From Deltaproteobacteria bacterium (lineage in GTDB: Bacteria; Desulfobacterota; Desulfomonilia; UBA1062): DNA of 5,622 nt. The notes under the pieces were generated by a model. The model made no database searches, was not told where the DNA came from, and saw nothing but the letters and a program-made list of their open reading frames with translations. Positions 1 to 4,726 of this stretch are shown piece after piece (positions within the stretch are counted from its first letter, which is position 1; each line of letters starts with the position of its first letter). The stretch lies in the NCBI GenBank assembly GCA_020053185.1, contig JAGVNP010000063.1:1-5622 (forward strand). The letters are read 5' to 3'. Made by a program: the position numbers and the translations under genes.

Positions 1-187
1 AAAGAGCCGCAGTCATAGCAGAAGTCCATTTGATGAAATCCCTTCGGGAGAGTCCCTTTTCTTTGAGGGTCTCAAAGAAATCCTCCCTGGACTCAGGGAG
101 CGATTCGTCCATATTTTCCATATGGACCTTGCAATGTTCCATCAGCCTTTTGTAATGCTCGTTTAAAGACTTATTGTTTCGTCCCAT
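1..187 (-). CDS. [NiFe] hydrogenase small subunit, N-terminal part (cut by window edge)
   Basis: The first 62 codons of a minus-strand gene run off the left edge. The start ATG (185-187) is preceded by GGAGG four bases upstream, a strong ribosome binding site. The peptide is hydrophilic for about 46 residues, then reads GLSRRDFIKW followed by a small hydrophobic run (TSAMTAAL). This is a twin-arginine (Tat) signal with the arginines at residues 48-49. The preceding ETLKEKGLSRRDF pattern resembles the leader of periplasmic uptake [NiFe] hydrogenase small subunits, which carry iron-sulfur clusters and pass electrons from H2 to a membrane cytochrome. The N-terminal extension before the twin arginines is rather long. 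None of the cluster-binding part is visible, so another Tat-exported redox protein is possible. The gene is transcribed away from the maturation genes and has its own candidate promoter. Confidence 0.65.
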   Translation of the reverse strand, partial: MGRNNKSLNEHYKRLMEHCKVHMENMDESLPESREDFFETLKEKGLSRRDFIKWTSAMTAAL

Positions 188-270
188 ACTACCTCCATTT
201 TTTTAAATTTAATCGGCAGGCTAAACTCTATTACTACAGTAAGGTCTCTCCTTATTATGCTTGTTTGAGC

Positions 271-299
271 TATATAATAGAACAAAAACGACTGGTCAA
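271..299 (-). promoter_or_regulatory. Candidate sigma70-type promoter for the leftward hydrogenase gene
   Basis: On the minus strand, TTGACC (294-299) and TATATA (271-276) are separated by exactly 17 bases, close to the -35/-10 consensus. A start of transcription near 264 would give a leader of about 75 bases before the ATG at 187. It lies in the AT-rich gap just beyond the hairpin at 364-394, where a promoter for an independent hydrogenase unit would be expected. Seen by consensus matching only. Confidence 0.45.
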
Positions 300-363
300 T
301 CACTTTTTAAGACAACGGTCTTAGAAAAAATTAAAATTGAGGGAGTCTTTAAGTTAGATGCTG

Positions 364-394
364 AAAGACCAGGAAAAGAAACCCCCTGGTCTTT
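364..394. terminator. Perfect 10-bp hairpin, likely (bidirectional) terminator
   Basis: AAAGACCAGG (364-373) and CCTGGTCTTT (385-394) are perfect inverted complements around an 11-base loop. A-runs before and T-runs after the GC-rich core make it usable in both directions. The plus-strand side is followed by a T-rich stretch (395-408). On the minus strand it lies only 13 bases past the stop codon of the gamma-subunit tail at 407-439, exactly where an fdh operon terminator would sit. It would insulate that operon from the hydrogenase promoter further on. Confidence 0.6.
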
Positions 395-403
395 ATTCTT
401 AGG

Positions 404-440
404 TTTTTACTTTTTTTCTTTTTCAGCTAGCCAGCGCGGA
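404..440. repeat. Direct repeat of the gamma-gene 3' end, copy 1 (partner 4102-4138)
   Basis: This 37-base stretch aligns without gaps to 4102-4138 with 31 identities by hand count, in the same orientation. Both copies include the same minus-strand stop codon (407-409 and 4105-4107). The two copies bracket about 3.7 kb holding the thioredoxin-like, peroxiredoxin, mobA, fdhD and FmdE-like genes. Confidence 0.6.
407..439 (-). pseudogene. Remnant: last codons of a second formate dehydrogenase gamma gene
   Basis: Read on the minus strand, these bases encode PRWLAEKEKK and a TAA stop. The intact gamma subunit in this window ends PRWLEEKEKK, so nine of ten residues agree. The DNA of 404-440 matches 4102-4138 at 31 of 37 positions by my count, and most codon differences are silent, which points to a diverged coding copy rather than chance. 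Further upstream the frame continues with a peptide (SVNYSIPQQPHRETLF) that only faintly echoes a gamma tail, with no membrane segments. The rest of the gene is therefore missing. A hairpin terminator follows at once. Part of the match is A/T-rich lysine and glutamate codons, which lowers confidence somewhat. Confidence 0.55.
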
Positions 441-498
441 AAGAGGGTTTCTCGATGTGGCTGCTGCGGTATGGAATAGTTTACTGATGGGGCAGACG
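435..498. repeat. 64-bp degenerate direct repeat, copy A (partner 2833-2896)
   Basis: This segment aligns without gaps to 2833-2896 in the same orientation, with 52 of 64 identities (about 81%) by hand count. Mismatches show no codon-position bias in the frames I tried, so neither copy looks like a maintained gene today. It directly adjoins the gamma-tail remnant at 407-439, overlapping it at CGCGG. The two copies flank the FmdE-like/fdhD/mobA block. Confidence 0.65.
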
Positions 499-650
499 AC
501 ATCCTTTTTGTGGTTAGGGGAAAAGTAGCCAATAAATGGATTATGCAGTTTATGTTTGCTTTTGCTGCAAGGGGGTTCAACCCATGCCAGAATATTTTAC
601 TTGATAACGATGATGAAATCGAACTAGAGATATCGAAGGGAGTATTATAA
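480..650 (+). other. Short open frame overlapping the start of the FmdE-like gene; possible small or broken gene
   Basis: After an in-frame ATG-GAA-TAG at 471-479, 56 codons stay open on the plus strand to a TAA at 648-650 that shares its last base with the ATG of the next gene (TAATG). Such overlaps usually mark translational coupling. The C-terminal half is acidic (NILLDNDDEIELEISKGVL) and the middle hydrophobic and aromatic (KWIMQFMFAFAARGF). Possible starts inside it are GTG 510 and ATG 543, neither with a good ribosome binding site. I do not recognise the peptide. It may be the tail of a decayed gene, a tiny leader peptide, or chance. Confidence 0.25.
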
Positions 651-1288
651 TGAATATCGGAGCTTATTCGATCGAAGATTATATGCACATGGTTAAGGCT
701 TTTCATGGCAGCGTTGCACCCGGTCTCCTTATCGGGGGATTTATGGTTGACCTTGCAATGAAGAACATCCCTGAAGGGATTTTGTTTGAAGCCATTAGCG
801 AAACCCAGACCTGCCTTCCTGATGCGATCCAGCTCCTCACGCCTTGCACCATCGGTAACGGGTGGATGAAAGTCATGAATTTCGGTCGCTACGCAATATG
901 TCTGTATGACAAGCAGGAAGGGATCGGAGTGAGGGTTTTTCTTGATCCTGAAAAGCTGGAAGACTGGTCAGAGATTAAGTCTTGGTTCTTCAAGCTGAAG
1001 TCCAGAAAAGAGCAGGATATTGCCGCACTTCAGAATCAGATTATTGAAGCAGGTACTGATATTCTCACCATACAGAATGTAACTATCGATAAATCTTTAC
1101 TCGGCAAAAAGAAAATGGGACCTACTGCAAAATGTCCGGTGTGCGGTGAAGCATATCCGATGAAAGATGGTGATAAATGTCTTGCTTGTCAGGGAAATAG
1201 TCCGTACCAGAGCAATACTCAACACTCTACGCCTGAAACCAAATCGGGCCATAAGGTTGTTAGGATAGTTAAGCCGGATATGGATTAA
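650..1288 (+). CDS. FmdE-family protein with C-terminal zinc ribbon
   Basis: The 212-residue protein matches the FmdE family (named after subunit E of formylmethanofuran dehydrogenase), often found near molybdenum or tungsten enzymes. Residues 18-25 (FHGSVAPG) align with the family's FHGHxCPG motif, but the second histidine and the cysteine are replaced by serine and alanine. Residues 52-71 keep the second conserved block: TCLPDAIQLLTPC followed by TIGNG. After a helical linker (about 105-135), CPVC at 162-165 and CLAC at 177-180 form a four-cysteine zinc ribbon, as known for some family members. The tail beyond 181 is polar. GGGAG seven bases before the ATG is a good ribosome binding site. 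It sits four bases ahead of fdhD, which suggests a role in formate dehydrogenase maturation or metal/pterin handling, but its biochemical role is not established. Confidence 0.8.
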   Translation: MNIGAYSIEDYMHMVKAFHGSVAPGLLIGGFMVDLAMKNIPEGILFEAISETQTCLPDAIQLLTPCTIGNGWMKVMNFGRYAICLYDKQEGIGVRVFLDPEKLEDWSEIKSWFFKLKSRKEQDIAALQNQIIEAGTDILTIQNVTIDKSLLGKKKMGPTAKCPVCGEAYPMKDGDKCLACQGNSPYQSNTQHSTPETKSGHKVVRIVKPDMD

Positions 1289-1292
1289 AAAC

Positions 1293-2027
1293 ATGATCAT
1301 TAAGGTTCCTGCAATTCAAGTAAATAAGGACAAAATAATACAGATAGAAAATGATGTATGTGTAGAGGAGTCATATCAACTTTTTCTTAATGATGAATCG
1401 CTTGTAAATCTTGTAGCAAGCCCGTCACAGCTAAGAGAGCTTGGGCTAGGGTTTGTAATGAGTAATGGCCTTGTGAAAAACAAGGAGGATATTGAGAGCG
1501 TTGATGTGGTTGGAAAAAAGATCAAGGTCTATGCGAAAGCCCGAACCAAGGCCGGAGTCAAGCTGATACAATCAGGCGGTGGAATCAGTGTGGGCAAGAC
1601 GCTTAAAAAAGTACATTCTTCTATACATATTAGTCAGGACGATGTGTTTAAAATTATCTCAGAGATTGAATCTGATATTTGGAAAAAAACAGGTGGTGTG
1701 CATTGTTCAGTGATTTTTTCAGAAGGTCAATTAATAGTGAAGGCTATTGATGTTGGCAGGCACAATACTGTTGATAAAGTCATAGGTCATGCAGTCTTAC
1801 ACAATATTGATCTCTCCCAGTGCATATTAGGCTGTTCGGGACGGCAGCCCGCAGGCATGGTGGCAAAAGCAGCAAACGTGGGGATTCCCATTATTGTCTC
1901 AAAGTCTTGTTCTACTGATAAGGGGATCGCCTTATCAGCAGAAGCAGGAATAACCCTTATCGGCTTTGCAAGAGACAGCAGGTTTACCGTGTATACCTGT
2001 CCTCACCGAATAGAACAAATCCTTTAA
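1293..2027 (+). CDS. fdhD: FdhD, formate dehydrogenase accessory sulfurtransferase (no CxxC variant)
   Basis: FdhD proteins bind the molybdenum bis-MGD cofactor and pass sulfur from a cysteine desulfurase to it before insertion into formate dehydrogenase. This 244-residue protein shows the family blocks: GGVH (134-137), DVGRHNTVDKVIG (153-165), SGRQPAGMVAKAA (182-194), GITLIGFAR (219-227) and TVYT near the end. At the flexible loop where Escherichia coli FdhD has two essential cysteines in a CxxC arrangement, this protein reads SGGGISVG (94-101) and has none. Cysteines occur instead at 23, 138, 177, 181, 206 and 236. The SGRxP and GIPIIVSK wording recalls archaeal-type FdhD. The start lies four bases after the FmdE-like stop with no clear ribosome binding site, so translation is probably coupled. 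E. coli FdhD is longer (277 residues). Confidence 0.9.
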   Translation: MIIKVPAIQVNKDKIIQIENDVCVEESYQLFLNDESLVNLVASPSQLRELGLGFVMSNGLVKNKEDIESVDVVGKKIKVYAKARTKAGVKLIQSGGGISVGKTLKKVHSSIHISQDDVFKIISEIESDIWKKTGGVHCSVIFSEGQLIVKAIDVGRHNTVDKVIGHAVLHNIDLSQCILGCSGRQPAGMVAKAANVGIPIIVSKSCSTDKGIALSAEAGITLIGFARDSRFTVYTCPHRIEQIL

Positions 2028-2127
2028 GGTCTGGACTGAACCGAATTTAATTTTTAATTGTTAAGAACATAGCTCTGGAATTTTTGTCAGACGATCGCCA
2101 TTAATCGACATATCTATTTTTGTGCTA

Positions 2128-2147
2128 TGTGTTTGTATTCAAACACA
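2128..2147. promoter_or_regulatory. Hairpin / inverted repeat in the fdhD-mobA gap
   Basis: TGTGTTTG (2128-2135) and CAAACACA (2140-2147) form a perfect 8-bp stem with a TATT loop. A second inverted pair, ACATAGC (2067-2073) and GCTATGT (2124-2130), overlaps it. These are the only clear structures in the 163-base AT-rich gap 2028-2190 ahead of mobA. Without a T-run behind the hairpin it is more likely an operator or leader structure than a terminator. Weak promoter-like pairs (TTGTCA 2084-2089 with ACATAT 2108-2113) are also present, so mobA may have its own promoter. Confidence 0.3.
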
Positions 2148-2232
2148 AATCTATGCTAAAAAGTCACTTAACTTATACCCGGCCTAAAAAATGAGGCAAG
2201 GCCACTTGGGAGAGCGGAGAACAAATTTTTGT

Positions 2233-2820
2233 ATGAATAATATTACCGGGGCATTTCTTATCGGAGGAAAATCCAAAAGATTCGGCAGGGATAAAGTTGT
2301 ATATCCAATTGGAAGAGAAGTGCTTTCCCAAAAAGCCATAGATATAGTGAAAACAGTTGCTAAGGATATTATTCTCATTGGGCATCCAAGAAAAGAGTTA
2401 AGCCACTATAAAACAGTTGAAGATCTAGTGCCGGGTAGTGGCCCCCTTGGCGGAATATACACAGCACTCAGTGTAGCAAAAACCGAATATGTATTTGTGT
2501 TTGCTGCAGATATGCCTTTCCTTAATATTGAGTTAATTAAACACATGGCTACATTGGCAGGTGATCACGATATAATAATTCCCAGTTGGTCCAATGGCAC
2601 AGAACCTCTTCATGCCATTTACAGAAAGACTCTTACCTCTCCGATTAAATCGATGATAGAAAAAAAACATTTTAAAATAGACCGTATTTCTGAAGTGGAA
2701 GGTATATCAATATTAAAAGTCACTGAGGATATTGTACGGACTTACGGCGATCCTAAAAAGATTTTTCATAACGTGAACACACTTAAAGATCTGGAAATGG
2801 TTTCGAATTTAATCCAGTGA
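2233..2820 (+). CDS. mobA: MobA, molybdenum cofactor guanylyltransferase
   Basis: MobA joins GMP from GTP to molybdopterin, giving the molybdopterin guanine dinucleotide cofactor that formate dehydrogenase uses; it acts in the cytoplasm. From the ATG at 2233 the protein has 195 residues, the usual length. It opens with the nucleotide-binding signature GAFLIGGKSKRFGRDK (6-21). It continues with GPLGGIYTAL (70-79), the metal-binding AADMPFL (91-97, Asp93), EPLHAIYRK (124-132) and NVNTLKDLE (180-188). An upstream in-frame ATG at 2191 would add 14 residues with no family resemblance and no ribosome binding site. The 2233 start has GGAGA about 12 bases upstream, slightly far, but gives the canonical N-terminus. 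It is co-directional with fdhD but separated by about 200 bases. It ends facing the peroxiredoxin gene, and I see no clear terminator between them. Confidence 0.9.
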   Translation: MNNITGAFLIGGKSKRFGRDKVVYPIGREVLSQKAIDIVKTVAKDIILIGHPRKELSHYKTVEDLVPGSGPLGGIYTALSVAKTEYVFVFAADMPFLNIELIKHMATLAGDHDIIIPSWSNGTEPLHAIYRKTLTSPIKSMIEKKHFKIDRISEVEGISILKVTEDIVRTYGDPKKIFHNVNTLKDLEMVSNLIQ

Positions 2821-2832
2821 TCCTACGTTGCT

Positions 2833-2896
2833 CGCGGATAGTGGGTTTCGCAATGTGACTGCTGTGTTATGGAATAATTTACTTATGTTGCAAACG
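2833..2896. repeat. 64-bp degenerate direct repeat, copy B (partner 435-498)
   Basis: About 81% identical to 435-498 without gaps (hand count). It spans the gap between the convergent mobA and peroxiredoxin genes and the last codons of the peroxiredoxin. Read on the minus strand in the frame of the gamma tail, it gives HCETHYPR then a stop. The true gamma end reads WCQTHCPRWL, so this copy too may be a fossil of a gamma 3' end, with mostly silent codon differences over the seven comparable residues. Confidence 0.6.
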
Positions 2897-3481
2897 CTCC
2901 AGGGCATTGACGATGTCTTCCAATGGCGGTCGTCGGTTGATGTCATGGATGTCGATAAATCGGATAATACCCTTCTTGTCGATCACGAAGATAGCACGTT
3001 CGGCTGTCCCGTTCGAGCGTAAGACGCCATACTTTTTGGCTACCTCGCCATGTGGCCAGAAATCCGAGAGCACGGGAAACCAGAGCTCTCCCATCTGAGC
3101 AGTCCAGGCAAAAAGCGTTGGGATATTGTCTTCGCTGATACCCAGCAGGATGGCATCATGGGCATCGAAGATGTCCTGCACGATATTGTAGCCCGGCCAT
3201 TGGTCGGAACATACCGGTGTCCATGCCGCGGGTATGAATGAAATGACCACATTCATCTTGCCTTTATAACTGCTCAACCGGATTTTTTTACCTGTTACTG
3301 ACGGGAGCATAAAATCCGGAGCTCTTTCCCCGACTTTCAGAATAGGCACGCTGTCAATTGGCTTGAGTTTTCCCACTTGGTAGATGCGGTCCTTAAATGC
3401 GTCTGAGGTTGCAAATGCGGTTGAAACACAGGCAATAGCCATACTGACCACAATGATAAGACATCGTGAACGCATCTTCAT
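2879..3481 (-). CDS. Exported AhpC/TSA-type peroxiredoxin (1-Cys pattern)
   Basis: The 200-residue protein belongs to the peroxiredoxin fold family, which reduces hydrogen peroxide or organic peroxides with an active-site cysteine. Residues 1-25 form a Sec signal peptide (MKMRSR, then a hydrophobic stretch ending AFA), so it should act outside the cytoplasm. The mature part begins with VGERAPDFMLPSVTGK (50-65). The catalytic motif is PAAWTPVC (84-91), fitting the PxxxTxxC signature with peroxidatic Cys91. Arg162 (ERAIFVID) fits the conserved active-site arginine. There is no other cysteine in the mature protein, so it is a 1-Cys type that needs an outside thiol partner. Its ATG overlaps the stop of the upstream thioredoxin-like gene (TAATG), so that protein is the obvious reductant candidate. 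The ribosome binding site (GGAGG) lies inside the end of that gene. Last gene of the fdh operon. Confidence 0.85.
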   Translation of the reverse strand: MKMRSRCLIIVVSMAIACVSTAFATSDAFKDRIYQVGKLKPIDSVPILKVGERAPDFMLPSVTGKKIRLSSYKGKMNVVISFIPAAWTPVCSDQWPGYNIVQDIFDAHDAILLGISEDNIPTLFAWTAQMGELWFPVLSDFWPHGEVAKKYGVLRSNGTAERAIFVIDKKGIIRFIDIHDINRRPPLEDIVNALERLQHK

Positions 3482-4092
3482 TATTTACCTCCGCAAGCAG
3501 TTTCAGAAAGCTTAAGCATCTCGTCCAAAAAAGCTTTGGGATTCGAAAATCCGCCGTCTTTTGAATAAAAGACGCAATATCCGCCCTTGCCGTCTACCTT
3601 AAGACCGATGAAGTGCGGAGTGAGCAGTCCATGCATGAGGTTGGAAATGGCATAATTTTTGTCATCGAATAGGGGAAAGGCTACTGCATATTTTTTCCGG
3701 AAGATGTTGACCTCGAAAGGTGAGTTTCCCACGCCGATACCGAGAAGGAGTACCTTAACCTTAAGCTTTGGATTGCTCTGGATAAGACGATGTAACTCAT
3801 TTACCGTCGGCGCGTACTTTTGACAGTGCGGACAGTACATATTAAAGATCTCAATAATGATGATTCCAGGTCGTAGATCAGCAATCCCGAATTGACCTGA
3901 TTTTGCCTTTATCCCCAATTGTTTGCGTATTAATTTATCAGTGGGGACCGTTAGTTTGAGGCTCCCGAGTTCCTTGCTATAGGGAAGGGGAGGTTCTGCT
4001 GATTGGACCGGGTGTGCTCCAAGTATGCCAGAAATAAGTATGGCCATGCAGCAGATAATTACGTCTCTATACGTAATATGCCGCATGGCCAT
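3481..4092 (-). CDS. Exported thioredoxin-like (TlpA/DsbE-type) protein with CPHC site
   Basis: The 203-residue protein starts with a signal peptide (hydrophobic 11-26, likely cleaved after QSA at 32) and continues with a thioredoxin fold. The redox site is YCPHC (Cys87, Cys90) after the strand IIIIEIF, and the cis-proline is in LLTPHFI (Pro159). CPHC is the dipeptide known from DsbA-type oxidases and lacks the usual preceding tryptophan, so its redox direction cannot be told from the motif. Further cysteines are at 173 and 200. Conserved TlpA-like pieces include GVGNSPFEVNIFRKKY and FPLFDD. The gene starts 12 bases after gamma (a second ATG at 4084-4086 is possible) with a weak ribosome binding site. 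Its stop overlaps the peroxiredoxin start. Inferred roles: recycling the peroxiredoxin or keeping thiols of exported redox proteins reduced. Confidence 0.8.
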   Translation of the reverse strand: MAMRHITYRDVIICCMAILISGILGAHPVQSAEPPLPYSKELGSLKLTVPTDKLIRKQLGIKAKSGQFGIADLRPGIIIIEIFNMYCPHCQKYAPTVNELHRLIQSNPKLKVKVLLLGIGVGNSPFEVNIFRKKYAVAFPLFDDKNYAISNLMHGLLTPHFIGLKVDGKGGYCVFYSKDGGFSNPKAFLDEMLKLSETACGGK

Positions 4093-4101
4093 TTTCTTAT
4101 A

Positions 4102-4138
4102 TTTTTACTTCTTTTCTTTTTCTTCGAGCCAGCGTGGG
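4102..4138. repeat. Direct repeat of the gamma-gene 3' end, copy 2 (partner 404-440)
   Basis: The final codons and stop of the intact gamma gene plus three bases beyond. It matches 404-440 at 31 of 37 positions without gaps. This is the functional copy, as it is joined to the full gamma reading frame, whereas the partner copy lacks the gene but has the terminator. Confidence 0.6.
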
Positions 4139-4725
4139 CAGTGTGTCTGGCACCATGCCCGCGAGCAGTAGCCAGTGATCATGGCTCCAACCGTACCTGG
4201 GTTGCCGATGGTTCCAAGATAAATGTGGATCACGATGAAAGCTGCAATGACAAGTCCTGACAAAGCGTGCAGCATAAAAGCCCAGCGTGCAATCATCGGA
4301 GGGAAGATCTGTGCATTGACCATTGCCAAGCCAGAAACCACAATCAGAGCTCCGAATGCTATCACGCACCAGAAAAATGCCTTCTGCCCGGCGTTATACT
4401 TGTACACAGGCGGCAAGTTCTTTGCTTCCCACAGGTATCCTCCAGCCTGCATCATCCAGCCCAGGTCGTCTTTTTCAAACATGCTGTCCTTGGCCCACAT
4501 GAAATATGCATAACCTGTTGCTATTGCAAAGATGACACCTGAGAAGATGTGCATCCATTTGGTTGCATAATAGCCGCCCAAAACAGTGGGGATGATCGCC
4601 CATGCGTGGAACATGAGTCCAAGACCTGTTATCACGCAGAACAGGCAACTTAGTGCCAGTATCCAATGGGCAATACGCTCAGTAGCATCTGTTACCATAA
4701 TCATATCTTTTTCATGATGAGACAT
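4105..4725 (-). CDS. Formate dehydrogenase gamma subunit, cytochrome b556 (FdnI type)
   Basis: This membrane subunit anchors the complex and carries electrons through two b hemes to quinone. Starting at ATG 4725 the protein has 206 residues; an in-frame ATG at 4761 inside the beta gene would add twelve basic residues without family support. The 4725 start has GGGGGTGAG a few bases upstream. Four hydrophobic segments appear at about 21-45, 58-78, 115-138 and 148-172. His20 (ERIAHW), His59 (KWMH), His153 (FMLHALSG) and His167 (IVIHIY) have the same arrangement as the heme ligands of E. coli FdnI (18, 57, 155, 169). The loop DDLGWMMQAGGYL and the tail PRWLEEKEKK fit the family. It follows beta by a single base. 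The 3' end is repeated elsewhere in the window. Confidence 0.88.
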   Translation of the reverse strand: MSHHEKDMIMVTDATERIAHWILALSCLFCVITGLGLMFHAWAIIPTVLGGYYATKWMHIFSGVIFAIATGYAYFMWAKDSMFEKDDLGWMMQAGGYLWEAKNLPPVYKYNAGQKAFFWCVIAFGALIVVSGLAMVNAQIFPPMIARWAFMLHALSGLVIAAFIVIHIYLGTIGNPGTVGAMITGYCSRAWCQTHCPRWLEEKEKK

Positions 4726-4726
4726 A

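Noticed and set aside
261..479. 72-codon plus-strand frame
   Set aside because: It starts at a TTG without a ribosome binding site, runs through the terminator hairpin and the repeat, and the peptide resembles nothing known.
407..706. 99-codon minus-strand frame as a full gene
   Set aside because: Only its last ten codons look like protein (the gamma tail). The rest is low-complexity serine-rich sequence lying opposite the FmdE-like gene and its upstream region.
2028..2190. Molybdenum cofactor riboswitch ahead of mobA
   Set aside because: I could not find the conserved stem arrangement or key loops of that RNA; only simple short inverted repeats are present.
2828..3022. 64-codon plus-strand frame
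   Set aside because: It lies mostly opposite the peroxiredoxin gene, has no family resemblance, and begins inside repeat copy B.
4097..4369. 90-codon minus-strand frame and other frames across 4000-4670
   Set aside because: These are shadows of the gamma and thioredoxin-like genes, which have clear family motifs in the chosen frames.
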